DNA of 64,000 nt from Arthrobacter pascens (GTDB lineage Bacteria > Actinomycetota > Actinomycetes > Actinomycetales > Micrococcaceae). Position 1 is the first letter of the stretch, and every line of letters begins with the position of its first letter. The stretch covers positions 4,030,001 through 4,094,000 of the forward strand of contig NZ_JAUSWY010000001.1 in assembly GCF_030815585.1 (NCBI RefSeq). The letters are read 5' to 3'. Positions 52,256-60,798 of this stretch are shown here, piece after piece. The position numbers were made by a program, and so were the translations under genes. Under the pieces are notes generated by a model. It searched no databases and was not told the DNA's origin. It saw only the letters and a list, made by a program, of their open reading frames with translations.

Positions 52256-54931
52256 ATGCACAGGCACAAATCTCAAACTATCCGGGCGTGTTCCGCGCTA
52301 ACCCTGGCAGGGCTCAGCCTCGCCGCGGCGCTGGCCGGCGCAGGTCCGGCGTCGGCTGCGGTGGGCGTGGGCACCGGCATGACTCTTGGGGAGTTTACGT
52401 CCGGCGAAGAGCAATACCGGCCGGGATTCCACTACACGCCGAAAGAGAACTGGATGAACGATCCCAACGGGATGGTCTTCCATAAGGGCGTTTACCACTT
52501 GTACTACCAGCACAATCCATCCGGCAACACGTGGGGAAACATGTCCTGGGGCCATGCCACATCCACGGACCTGACGCACTGGAAGGAGCAGCCGCTGGCC
52601 ATCCCCACCGATGATCAGCAGGACATCTTCTCCGGCAGCGTGGTGGTGGACAAGGACAACACCTCGGGTTTCGGCACAGCAGACAACCCGCCCATGGTCG
52701 CGGTCTTCACCAGCGCCTACAAGGACGCATCACCGTACAAGGGGTTGCAGGCACAGTCACTCGCCTACAGCCTGGACGACGGACAGACCTGGACAAAATA
52801 CGGTGCCAACCCGGTCCTGAACCGGAACTCGGCCAACTTCCGCGACCCGAAGGTCTTCTGGTACAGCTCCCCCGGCGGTGGAGGCTACTGGGTGATGGCC
52901 GCCGTCGAGGCCACTGACCACAAGGTGCTGCTGTACAAGTCCGGGAACCTGTTGGACTGGTCACTGCTCAGCGAGTTCGGCCCGGCCAATGCCACGGGCG
53001 GGCTCTGGGAATGCCCGGATCTCTTCCCCTTGGCTGTGGACGGCGATCCCGCCAAAATTAAGTGGGTCATGGTGGTCAACATCAACCCCGGCGGGGTGGC
53101 CGGAGGATCGGCCGGGCAGTACTTTGTTGGCGATTTCGACGGCACCACGTTTACCTCCGAGACCACCAAAGGCAGCGATACCCTGCCCGCCGGGACTCCG
53201 TTGGCCGGCTTTAATGACGGCACGTACAACGGCTGGATGGTGAACAACGAACCGGGCAACTGGAAAAACGGGCCGTTCGGAGATGTGCCGGCGGCAGGAT
53301 CGCTACCAGGGCAGAACACCGTCACGGGATTTTCCGGCGCCGGGCTGATTAATTCCTTCAACGACGGCGACTGGCCCGTGGGGACCGCGGAATCACCGCA
53401 GTTCACCGTCAGCAGCGACTACCTCAACTTCCTGGTGGGCGGCGGCCAACACCCCCGCGTCTCGGACAAGCTCGACAACACCCCTCCGGCCGGCGACCTC
53501 TTGTTCAACGGCTTTGAGGTTCCTGACGGAACGTCCATGGCCGACGCCGGCTGGACCGGTACCGGCGATCTGGCACCGGCCTTCCAGCCCGCCACCTCCG
53601 GCGGCGACTACTACATCGGCGCCAAGCGGATCAACACTTTCGAAACCGGGGGCGCTCCGGGCGATGACAGGCAGGGAACCATGACCTCGCCGTCGTTCAC
53701 GGTCTCCCGGAACTTCATGAGCATGCTGGTGGGCGGCGGCCACCGGGCAGCGGGCTCCGGGCAGCTCCTGGAAATCCAGCTGCTGGTGGATGGCAGCGTG
53801 ATGCGCAGCCTGGCAGGTGACGACGCCGGCGCGCTGAACTGGAAGGGCTGGGATGTCTCCGAGTTCGCCGGGCAGGCCGCGCAGCTGCGGATCGTGGACC
53901 AGGCCGGCGGGGGCTGGGGCCACCTCACGCTGGACCACGTGATGCTCACCGACCAGGCTGCCGTGCCCCGGTCCGACGAAACCACGGTGAACCTGGTGGT
54001 GGACGGGCAGGTGGTCCGCTCTGCAACCGGGGCCAACAGCGAGGTTCTTGACTGGGCCTCCTGGAACGTCGCGGAGTTCAAAGGGCGTCAGGCGAGCATT
54101 AAGGTGGTGGACAACAACCGCTTCGGCTGGGGCCACATCCTCGCCGACGAGTTTGTGGCATCGCCCCAGCCCGCGACACCCCGGCTGGAGACCTATGACT
54201 GGCTGGACTACGGCCGGGACTATTACGCGTCCGTCTCCTTCGCCAACATGCCGCAGGACAAACGGATCATGCTGGGCTGGATGAACAACTGGGACTACGC
54301 CAACAGCATTCCCACGTCGCCCTGGCGCAGCGCCATGTCCCTGCCCCGGGAAGTTGGACTGACCCAGACGGCAGCAGGACCCCGCTTGACCCAGCGCGCC
54401 GTCAAGCAGGTGGACAGCCTGGCGGCAAAGACGGGTTACACCGAGAATCGGGCACGGGACATTGCACCCGGCACCACTCCCCTTCCGGCGGCGGCCTCGG
54501 GCCAGGTGCAGAGGATCGATGTCACGTTTGCACCGGGCACGGCAGCGAAGGCAGGAATCACCGTGCTGGGGAACGGCAGCACTTCCACTGTCATCGGGTA
54601 CGACCAGGCAGCCGGTGAGCTGTACGTGGACCGGAGCAACTCCGGAGATACCAGTTTCCATCCGCTCTTCGCCTCGGTGGATTCGGCTCCGGTCACTCCT
54701 GACGCCAGCGGCAACGTGACCCTGCGCATCTACGTGGACAGGTCATCGGTGGAGGTCTTCGCGCAGGACGGACTCCGTACCATCACGGATCAGGTCTTCC
54801 CCGAAGCGGGAGCCAGCCAGGTGGCTCTCTTTGCCGACGGCGGCACGGCAACATTGAAGTCGATCACGGTCACACCGCTGGCCGACTCAATGTTCAGCAC
54901 GCAAGCAAAGCCGGTGAAGGACCGCCCATAG
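52256..54931 (+). CDS. Secreted GH32 levanase/inulinase with nested accessory modules
   Basis: 891 residues, signal peptide cleaved near PASAA-V (residue 35). GH32 propeller: nucleophile Asp69 in WMNDPNG, RDP (196-198), acid/base Glu252 in WECPD, then the second propeller half and a C-terminal sandwich (about 640-880: LETYDWLDYGRDYYASVSF; VDRSSVEVFAQDG). Residues about 317-640 interrupt the propeller. This insert has an outer module whose halves (about 317-410, ending NFLVGGGQHP; and 575-640, TTVNLVVDGQVVRSATG...WGHILADEF) surround a complete related module (414-570, MLVGGGHR...LLVDGSVMRSLAG...WGHLTLDH). It releases fructose from levan or inulin for the importer at 56541-59521. Confidence 0.9.
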   Translation: MHRHKSQTIRACSALTLAGLSLAAALAGAGPASAAVGVGTGMTLGEFTSGEEQYRPGFHYTPKENWMNDPNGMVFHKGVYHLYYQHNPSGNTWGNMSWGHATSTDLTHWKEQPLAIPTDDQQDIFSGSVVVDKDNTSGFGTADNPPMVAVFTSAYKDASPYKGLQAQSLAYSLDDGQTWTKYGANPVLNRNSANFRDPKVFWYSSPGGGGYWVMAAVEATDHKVLLYKSGNLLDWSLLSEFGPANATGGLWECPDLFPLAVDGDPAKIKWVMVVNINPGGVAGGSAGQYFVGDFDGTTFTSETTKGSDTLPAGTPLAGFNDGTYNGWMVNNEPGNWKNGPFGDVPAAGSLPGQNTVTGFSGAGLINSFNDGDWPVGTAESPQFTVSSDYLNFLVGGGQHPRVSDKLDNTPPAGDLLFNGFEVPDGTSMADAGWTGTGDLAPAFQPATSGGDYYIGAKRINTFETGGAPGDDRQGTMTSPSFTVSRNFMSMLVGGGHRAAGSGQLLEIQLLVDGSVMRSLAGDDAGALNWKGWDVSEFAGQAAQLRIVDQAGGGWGHLTLDHVMLTDQAAVPRSDETTVNLVVDGQVVRSATGANSEVLDWASWNVAEFKGRQASIKVVDNNRFGWGHILADEFVASPQPATPRLETYDWLDYGRDYYASVSFANMPQDKRIMLGWMNNWDYANSIPTSPWRSAMSLPREVGLTQTAAGPRLTQRAVKQVDSLAAKTGYTENRARDIAPGTTPLPAAASGQVQRIDVTFAPGTAAKAGITVLGNGSTSTVIGYDQAAGELYVDRSNSGDTSFHPLFASVDSAPVTPDASGNVTLRIYVDRSSVEVFAQDGLRTITDQVFPEAGASQVALFADGGTATLKSITVTPLADSMFSTQAKPVKDRP

Positions 54932-54944
54932 CTTCAACCCATGG

Positions 54945-55011
54945 CCAGTCCTGGGCTTGTCCGCGGCTCCCCGCCTTGAAGGTGAGGAATCGCGGACAAG
55001 CCCGGGACTGG
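54945..55011. terminator. Very long hairpin between convergent genes
   Basis: A 21-base arm at 54945-54965 (starting CCAGTCCTGGG) pairs with 54991-55011 (ending CGGGACTGG) with a single T-G wobble, around a 25-base loop. Sits between the levanase end and the monooxygenase end, so it can terminate both. Confidence 0.8.
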
Positions 55012-55022
55012 GCGTCTTGGCG

Positions 55023-55316
55023 TCAGCCCACCGGCTGGAGCCAGGTCAGGACCGAGCCGTCCTGCTCAATGTGGCCCGCGAGCTCGCCGTTGAACCGCGC
55101 GCCATAGTCCGCGCTGATGTGCTTCTCGAACGCGGCGTCATCCTCATAGACCTCGAAGACGAAGTATTCACGGGGATTCGTTTCCCGCGTGTAGGGCAGG
55201 AACAGCTGGTTGCCCGGTTCGCGGCGCACGTGCTCGGTCAGTTCCTGCATCATCTCCGCCACCCGGGCTTCGCTGCCGGGCTTGACGGTGAATTCTGCAT
55301 AGAGCGTTTTAGTCAT
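55023..55316 (-). CDS. Putative quinol monooxygenase (ABM domain)
   Basis: 97 residues from ATG at 55316 with GAGGGG upstream. TLYAEFTVKPGSEARVAEMMQELTEHVRREPG and YFVFEVYEDDAAFEKHISADYGARF are the antibiotic biosynthesis monooxygenase (YgiN/LsrG) pattern. Such small dimers oxidise quinols or autoinducer-like sugars; LsrG acts on phospho-AI-2. Located directly after the LacI gene on the same strand, so it is probably in the fructose regulon by position; a metabolic link is not obvious. Confidence 0.82.
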   Translation of the reverse strand: MTKTLYAEFTVKPGSEARVAEMMQELTEHVRREPGNQLFLPYTRETNPREYFVFEVYEDDAAFEKHISADYGARFNGELAGHIEQDGSVLTWLQPVG

Positions 55317-55375
55317 GGTTTTCCCCTCGTTGTGGATTGGCTGGGTTGGATGTGGCTGGGTTTTGAAAATCCGGC

Positions 55376-56428
55376 TCAAGAAACCGGCGGGAGCTCGCCA
55401 GAGCCGCGCTGGATAAGTTCGGATGGGACGACGTACGTCTGGGCCGGACTGCTGTCGCCGTCGATCCTGGCAAGCAGCCGCTCGGCGGCGAGCTTCCCGA
55501 TCCTCTCGGGGTGCTGGGCAATGACGGTAATTCCAGGATCCATCATGTCCGCCAGCGTAAAGTCGTCGAACCCTACCAGCGCAGTACGCCGGCTTGCTCC
55601 AAGCTCCTTCAGCGCGCGCATGGCGCCGAAGGTGATGAGGTTCTGGCTGGAGAAGATGGCGGTGGGCGGCTCCTCGGCCGTCAGAAGATCGAGCGCTGCC
55701 CGCCGGGCCGAATCCTCGTTATGGAGGCCTTCGCGCACAGGAACCGTGGAGGTGGCGATGCCAGCCCTGCCGAGTTCCTCAATGAAGCCGCGCCGGCGTT
55801 CCCGTGCCGTCTGGATGTCAGTGCGGTCGCCCAGATAGGCAACCCTGGTGTGCCCCTGCGCCATAAGATGGGCGGCCGCCCTGGCGGCTCCGACGGCGTT
55901 GTCCGTCACCACAGCGTCTGCTTCGATACCTACGGGCTCACGGTCGATGAACACCATGGGCAGGTCCCGGGAATGCTCCGGGATGACGTAGGACTGGTTG
56001 CGGGCGATGGGCGTCAGGACCATGCCGTCGACGCGTCGGCCCAGGAATGCGGCCACCAAGGACTTCTCCCGTTCGGGATCGTCGTCGAGGCTCGCGGCGA
56101 ACACGGCGATCCCGCGCGCCGCCAGGGCGTCTTCCAAGGCCCGGTGGATCTCGCTGCTGAACGGATTGGCCACGCTGGGCAGCAGGAGACCGATCGAAAG
56201 GGTCTGGCGGCCTGTGCGCCTGAGACTTCCCGCCGCCATGTCCAGCTGGTAATTGAGCTGCTGCGAGGCTCCCAGCACGCGCTGCCGCGTGGCATCGGAG
56301 ACGCCGGGTTCATCGTTCATCACCCGTGAGACGGTCTTAATGCCCACCCCCGCAAGGGCGGCTACATGCCGCATGGTGGGCCGATTTTTCCCGGCCTCCG
56401 CTTGGTAACGATTAGACATCGTTGTCAT
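55376..56428 (-). CDS. LacI-family regulator of the fructan/fructose regulon
   Basis: About 350 residues from ATG at 56428 (GAAGGA eight bases upstream). HTH: MRHVAALAGVGIKTVSRVMNDEPGVSDATRQRV near residues 20-52. Effector domain: IGLLLPSVANPFSSEIHRALEDA, VDGMVLTPIAR, VVTDNAVGAARAAAHLMAQGHTRVAYLGD and the C-terminal LVGFDDFTLADMMDPGITVIAQHPE. Operator O2 overlaps its first codons and O3 lies before the divergent importer, so it represses itself and the importer; O1 extends control to the levanase. Effector (fructose or a fructose phosphate) is inferred from the genes controlled. Confidence 0.9.
   Translation of the reverse strand: MTTMSNRYQAEAGKNRPTMRHVAALAGVGIKTVSRVMNDEPGVSDATRQRVLGASQQLNYQLDMAAGSLRRTGRQTLSIGLLLPSVANPFSSEIHRALEDALAARGIAVFAASLDDDPEREKSLVAAFLGRRVDGMVLTPIARNQSYVIPEHSRDLPMVFIDREPVGIEADAVVTDNAVGAARAAAHLMAQGHTRVAYLGDRTDIQTARERRRGFIEELGRAGIATSTVPVREGLHNEDSARRAALDLLTAEEPPTAIFSSQNLITFGAMRALKELGASRRTALVGFDDFTLADMMDPGITVIAQHPERIGKLAAERLLARIDGDSSPAQTYVVPSELIQRGSGELPPVS
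56414..56427. promoter_or_regulatory. Operator O2, overlapping the start of the LacI gene
   Basis: AGACATCGTTGTCA (minus strand TGACAACGATGTCT) falls directly after the LacI start codon at 56428, in codons 2-6. Repressor bound here would block its own transcription as a roadblock. Confidence 0.7.
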
Positions 56429-56456
56429 TACTTTGTCCTTCACCATCGAATTTGTC

Positions 56457-56485
56457 TTGACTCTACCCTGTGACGCTGGTTACAT
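56457..56485 (+). promoter_or_regulatory. Predicted promoter of the fructose importer operon
   Basis: TTGACT (56457-56462), 17-base spacer, TTACAT (56480-56485). Operator O3 starts six bases after the -10, over the expected transcription start. Confidence 0.55.
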
Positions 56486-56491
56486 GATGCA

Positions 56492-56505
56492 TGACATCGT
56501 TGTCA
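56492..56505. promoter_or_regulatory. Operator O3 before the fructose importer
   Basis: TGACATCGTTGTCA, the same site as O2 and one base from O1 in its core. 36 bases before the binding-protein start. Confidence 0.75.
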
Positions 56506-56540
56506 GGCACGGGACGTGCCACAGATAAACAGGAGATTCA

Positions 56541-57653
56541 ATGTTGACTTCCAAAGCCCCGCGCACCATCGCCCACCGACTGTTCGCCGTCGGCGCCGTC
56601 CTGACCCTCGGCACGCTAAGCCTCACCGCCTGCGGCGGAAATTCCCCAGCCACTTCCGGCAGCGGCTCCGGCGAGAAGGTAGGCGTATCCCTGATCGTCA
56701 AGACCACCAGCAACCCGTTCTTCGTTTCCATGCAGGACGGCGCCAAGAAGGCCGCCGACGCCGAGGGCGTGGACCTGAAGCTCGCGGCCGGCAAGGCCGA
56801 CGGCGACGAGGACACCCAGATCCAGGCCATCGAAAACGCCATCTCCAAGGGCGACAAAGGTATCCTGATCACCCCGAATGGCCCTTCCGTGGTGGATGCC
56901 CTCAAGAAGGCCAAGGACGCCGGCCTCTTCGTCATTGCCCTGGACACCCCGCCGGACCCTGCCGACGCCGCGGACATCACCTTCGCAACCGACAACTTCG
57001 CCGCCGGTGAACTGATCGGCAAGTGGACCGCCGTGCAGCTTGGCGGCAAGAAGGCCACCATCGCCCTGCTGGACCTCTTTGACGACAAGATCGTCTCCGT
57101 TGACTACAAGCGGGACCAGGGCTTCCTTACCGGGCTCGGCATCGACACCGCGGACGCCAAGAAGAACGGTGACGAGGCCAAGACCGGTAAGTACACCGGC
57201 GGCAAGGGCGGCGAGTACGAGATCGTCGGCAGCCAGGCCTCCCAGGGCAACGAGGACGGCGGCCGCACGGGCATGGAGACACTGCTGGCCAAGAACCCGA
57301 ACATCAACGTTGTCTACACCATCAACGAGCCCGCAGCCGCCGGCGCCTATGAGGCACTGAAGTCCGCAGGCAAGGAAAAGGACGTTCTGATCGTTTCGGT
57401 CGACGGCGGCTGCGCCGGCGTCAACAACGTGAAGTCCGGCGTCATCGGCGCCACCGCCCAGCAGTACCCCGTCAAGATGGCCGAAATGGGCGTCAAGGCC
57501 ATTGTCGAACTGGCCAAGACCGGCAAGAAGCCCGCCAACTCCGAAGGCCTGGACTTCTTCAACACCGGCGTAGAGCTTGTTACCGACACTCCTGCCGAAG
57601 GCCTGAAGAGCATCACCACCTCCGACGCCAGCCAGATCTGCTGGGGCAAGTAA
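56541..57653 (+). CDS. frcB: Sugar ABC transporter binding lipoprotein (ribose/fructose type)
   Basis: 370 residues. Signal with lipobox LTAC, then GVSLIVKTTSNPFFVSMQDGAKKAADAEGVDL, the opening of the RbsB/FrcB periplasmic-binding fold (Peripla_BP_4). KGILITPNGPSVVDALKKAKDAG and VVYTINEPAAAGAYEALK follow, with the hinge IVSVDGGCAGV. AGGAG precedes the ATG. The downstream fructokinase and shared operator with the levanase favour fructose as ligand over ribose; this is inferred. First gene of a four-gene operon. Confidence 0.88.
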   Translation: MLTSKAPRTIAHRLFAVGAVLTLGTLSLTACGGNSPATSGSGSGEKVGVSLIVKTTSNPFFVSMQDGAKKAADAEGVDLKLAAGKADGDEDTQIQAIENAISKGDKGILITPNGPSVVDALKKAKDAGLFVIALDTPPDPADAADITFATDNFAAGELIGKWTAVQLGGKKATIALLDLFDDKIVSVDYKRDQGFLTGLGIDTADAKKNGDEAKTGKYTGGKGGEYEIVGSQASQGNEDGGRTGMETLLAKNPNINVVYTINEPAAAGAYEALKSAGKEKDVLIVSVDGGCAGVNNVKSGVIGATAQQYPVKMAEMGVKAIVELAKTGKKPANSEGLDFFNTGVELVTDTPAEGLKSITTSDASQICWGK

Positions 57654-57683
57654 GCGGCCAACAGAGAATCCCAGGAGTAAACC

Positions 57684-58730
57684 GTGACCCAGCAACAGAC
57701 CGCAGGCCCGCCCGCCGCAGGGCAGGCCGACCCGGCCGAGGAATTCCTCGACCGCCGGACACCGCTTAGCCGCATCCGCAACGTCCTCCACCGATACCCC
57801 GCGCTGAGCCCCGCCATTGTGCTGCTCGTCGCAGTGGTGGTGTTTGGACTCCTCAATGACAGGTTCCTCCGGGTTGAGAACCTGTCACTCATCACCCAAC
57901 AGGTGTCCGTCGTGGGTACCCTGGCAATCGCGCAAACCCTCATCATCCTTACAGCGGGCATCGATCTGTCCGTTGGCGCGGTGATGATCCTCGCCTCCAT
58001 GGTGGTGGCGCAACTGTCCGTCAGCAACGGCATCCCTGGCCCGCTTGCGCTCGTAGTGGGACTGGTAGTGGGGCTTGGCGCAGGTGCGCTGAACGGGTTC
58101 CTGGTCACCAGATTCCGGCTGCCACCGTTCATCGTCACGCTCGGAACCCTCAACATCTTTATCGCCCTCACGTTGCTGTATTCGGGCGGTTCCACCGTCC
58201 GCGGCTCCAGCATGCCGGGGCTGCTGACCTGGATGGGGAGCACCTTCCCTGTTGGCCCGGTCCGGATCTCCACCGGTGTGGTGATGATGCTCCTGCTGTA
58301 CATCGCGATGGCATTCATCCTCGGCAAGACCGCCTGGGGCAGGCACGTCTACGCGGTAGGCGATGACAAGGAAGCGGCCCGCCTAGCCGGCATCCCGGTC
58401 AACCGCGTCCTTATGAGCGTGTACCTCGCGGCGGGAGCGGTGCTGGCCATCGGCGCATGGATCCAGATGGGCCGGACGAACGCAGCCAGCCCCAACGCCG
58501 GGGTGGACCTGAACCTGGACTCCATCACCGCCGTCGTGATCGGCGGAACCAGCCTCTTCGGTGGGCGCGGCTCCGTGTGGGGCTCGCTCCTGGGCGCGCT
58601 GATCGTGGGCGTGTTCCGCAACGGACTCTCCCTCGCCGGGCTGGACGTGCTCTACCAGACCCTCGCCGTTGGCGTCCTCATCATCCTCGCTGTGTCCATC
58701 GACCAGTGGATCCGAAAGGTGAAATCATGA
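57684..58730 (+). CDS. frcC: Sugar ABC transporter permease (RbsC/FrcC type)
   Basis: 348 residues, about nine hydrophobic segments. FrcC/RbsC marks: GIDLSVGAVMILASMVVAQ near 95-113, RLPPFIVTLGTLNIFIALTLLYSGG and the loop AVGDDKEAARLAGIPVNRVLMSVY that docks the ATPase. C-terminal SIDQWIRKVKS. It forms the pore. Overlaps the ATPase start by 4 bases. Confidence 0.92.
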   Translation: MTQQQTAGPPAAGQADPAEEFLDRRTPLSRIRNVLHRYPALSPAIVLLVAVVVFGLLNDRFLRVENLSLITQQVSVVGTLAIAQTLIILTAGIDLSVGAVMILASMVVAQLSVSNGIPGPLALVVGLVVGLGAGALNGFLVTRFRLPPFIVTLGTLNIFIALTLLYSGGSTVRGSSMPGLLTWMGSTFPVGPVRISTGVVMMLLLYIAMAFILGKTAWGRHVYAVGDDKEAARLAGIPVNRVLMSVYLAAGAVLAIGAWIQMGRTNAASPNAGVDLNLDSITAVVIGGTSLFGGRGSVWGSLLGALIVGVFRNGLSLAGLDVLYQTLAVGVLIILAVSIDQWIRKVKS

Positions 58731-59521
58731 CCGCCACTCACGTGGAGCCAGCCGGAACCGGCGTCCGCCAGCCCATCCTGCAGGCCAGGAACCTCGTCAA
58801 GACCTTCGGCCGCGTTGTGGGGCTGGACGGTGTCAGCCTGGACCTCTACCCCGGCGAAGTCCTGGCGATCATCGGGGACAACGGCGCCGGAAAGTCCACC
58901 CTGATCAAGTGCCTCACCGGTGCCGAAATCCCGGACTCGGGCGAGCTGCTGGTGTCCGGCCAGCCGGTGCACTTCAAACGCCCGCAGGATGCCCGGGTCC
59001 ACGGCATCGAAACGGTCTACCAGAACCTGGCCGTCTCGCCGGCCTTGGATGTTGCCTCCAACCTCTTCCTGGGCAGGGAAGAACGGCTCCCCGGCCCGTT
59101 GGGCAAGATCTTCCGCGTCCTGGATACCAAAGGGATGCGCCGCAAAGCCAAGGAAGAGCTGACCAGGCTTGGCATCTCCACCCTCCAGGACGTGACGGTG
59201 CCGGTGGAAAACCTCTCCGGCGGCCAGCGCCAGGCTGTCGCCGTGGCCCGCGCCGCAGCGTTTGGCTCCAAGGTGGTGGTCCTGGACGAGCCGACGGCAG
59301 CGCTTGGCGTCCGGGAATCAAACCAGGTTCTCCAACTGGTCAGGGACCTCCGCGACCGGGGACTGCCCGTCATCCTGATCAGCCACAACATGCCGCACGT
59401 GTTTGATGTGGCGGACCGGATCCACATCCAGCGCCTCGGAAAGTGCGCGGCCACCATCACGCCGCAATCACACACCATGACCGATGCAGTGGCGATCATG
59501 ACGGGTGCCGCCACAGCCTGA
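58727..59521 (+). CDS. frcA: Sugar ABC transporter ATPase, single-domain FrcA type
   Basis: 264 residues from ATG at 58727. Walker A GDNGAGKSTLI, signature LSGGQRQAVAVARA, Walker B VVVLDEPTAAL and switch His in LISHNMP. Unlike RbsA (about 500 residues, two ATPase halves) it has one domain, as in the Rhizobium FrcA fructose system. Last of the three transporter genes; a strong 14-bp stem hairpin separates it from the kinase. Confidence 0.93.
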   Translation: MTATHVEPAGTGVRQPILQARNLVKTFGRVVGLDGVSLDLYPGEVLAIIGDNGAGKSTLIKCLTGAEIPDSGELLVSGQPVHFKRPQDARVHGIETVYQNLAVSPALDVASNLFLGREERLPGPLGKIFRVLDTKGMRRKAKEELTRLGISTLQDVTVPVENLSGGQRQAVAVARAAAFGSKVVVLDEPTAALGVRESNQVLQLVRDLRDRGLPVILISHNMPHVFDVADRIHIQRLGKCAATITPQSHTMTDAVAIMTGAATA

Positions 59522-59583
59522 CCCCTGCAGAACCAAGGTCATCAACAACCGGTTCCATCAACAAACCAGCTCCATCCCCAACT

Positions 59584-59615
59584 CCGTCCGCGGGCCTGCC
59601 TAGGCCCGCGGACGG
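59584..59615 (+). other. Hairpin between transporter ATPase and fructokinase genes
   Basis: CCGTCCGCGGGCCT and AGGCCCGCGGACGG pair perfectly over 14 bp around GCCT. It lacks a T-tract and ends 18 bases before the kinase start, so it may lower, stabilise or attenuate the distal message. Confidence 0.6.
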
Positions 59616-59633
59616 CTCCATGAAAGGCGCTCC

Positions 59634-60602
59634 GTGCTCACGACCTCTCCCAACGGGACCAAACCAGCCACCCCCACCACGCCCGACGTCGTTGTTATCG
59701 GCGAGGCACTGGTAGACGTTGTCACCTCCCCACAGGGGACCGTCGAGCATCCGGGCGGATCACCCATGAACGTTGCGTACGGCCTGGGCCGTCTGGGTAT
59801 CACCACTGCCTTGCTGACGTCACTCGGGGACGACGCCCGGGGTGCGGCGATCGAAGCCCACCTCCGGGGCGCCGGCGTCGAGCTCCTGCCCGGCTCAAAG
59901 TCCGCAGGCCGTACCGCCTCCGCCACCGCCACGCTCGCTCCTGACGGCTCCGCCAGCTATGAATTCGACATCAGCTGGGAGCTTGCACCGGTGGCCCCCG
60001 CTTACCTGCCCAGAGTGGTGCACACCGGATCCATCGCCACCTTCCTGGCACCCGGTGCCGCCGCGGTCAAAGCCCTGTTGGAGCAGTCCCACCGGGAGTG
60101 CATGGTTACCTACGATCCCAACATCCGGCCGGATCTCTTGGGAAGCCAGGCCGAAGCCCGGTCCATCTTTGAGGACCTGGTCCCGCTGACGGACGTGGTC
60201 AAGCTCAGCGATGAGGATGCTGTGTGGCTCTACCCACACCTCAGCCTGGAGGACGCTGCGGCCCGGATTCTCGGGCTTGGCGCAGGGCTGGCCGTGGTGA
60301 CGCGCGGCGGTGAGGGCTCGCTGCTGGCAACCCCTGCCACCAGTCTGCACATTCCTTCCATCCGGTCCGTGGTGGCGGACACCATCGGCGCAGGCGATTC
60401 CTACATGGCTGCGCTGATCTACGGGCTCCTGACGCGCGGCACGGAAGGCCTGGGACTTGAAGTCCTGGAAAGCCTCGGCCGCACGGCGTCGAAGGCTGCT
60501 GCGATCACCGTCCGCCGGCCGGGCGCGAACCCGCCCACATCCGCGGAGCTGATGGCAGACCTTCCGGCGGCAGAGGTGGCGGCTCCCGCCGTCGCCAGCT
60601 GA
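59634..60602 (+). CDS. PfkB-family carbohydrate kinase (fructokinase-like)
   Basis: 322 residues from GTG at 59634 with GAAAGGCG upstream. N-terminal VVIGEALVDVVTSPQG and HPGGSPMNVAYGLGRLG are the first PfkB signature; DTIGAGDSYMAALIYGLL near 250-270 holds the anion hole and catalytic Asp. Phosphorylates a furanose sugar with ATP. As the last gene of the importer operon, next to a levanase regulon, fructose is the likely substrate. No signal peptide. Confidence 0.88.
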   Translation: MLTTSPNGTKPATPTTPDVVVIGEALVDVVTSPQGTVEHPGGSPMNVAYGLGRLGITTALLTSLGDDARGAAIEAHLRGAGVELLPGSKSAGRTASATATLAPDGSASYEFDISWELAPVAPAYLPRVVHTGSIATFLAPGAAAVKALLEQSHRECMVTYDPNIRPDLLGSQAEARSIFEDLVPLTDVVKLSDEDAVWLYPHLSLEDAAARILGLGAGLAVVTRGGEGSLLATPATSLHIPSIRSVVADTIGAGDSYMAALIYGLLTRGTEGLGLEVLESLGRTASKAAAITVRRPGANPPTSAELMADLPAAEVAAPAVAS

Positions 60603-60798
60603 CAATGAACAGCTCCACCTCAACCTCTAACGCCACGACGGAGTGACGCCGGCACACGGTAGGCCGGCCGGAACGCTGCGACGGCGAGGGCCGCAAGGGC
60701 TGCCGCCGCGCCGATGCCCATGACGACAAACGCCGACTGTGAGGGAATCCGCACTCCACCGGGACCGGTGGTCTGCTGAGCCGCTGGAGGCGGGGCGG
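60603..60798 (-). other. Intergenic remnant: coding-like stretch with one hydrophobic helix
   Basis: On the minus strand one frame reads IPSQSAFVVMGIGAAAALA then ALAVAAFRPAYR and a short basic tail before a stop, with GC-rich third positions. It resembles the last helix and end of an MFS transporter, but has no start and runs into the Pro-rich region before the S15 gene end. It may be a decayed gene end; chance cannot be excluded. Confidence 0.25.

Noticed and set aside
56616..57791. 391-residue minus-strand open frame opposite the importer binding protein
   Set aside because: Gly/Val/Leu-rich antisense shadow; the plus strand has all FrcB/RbsB blocks.
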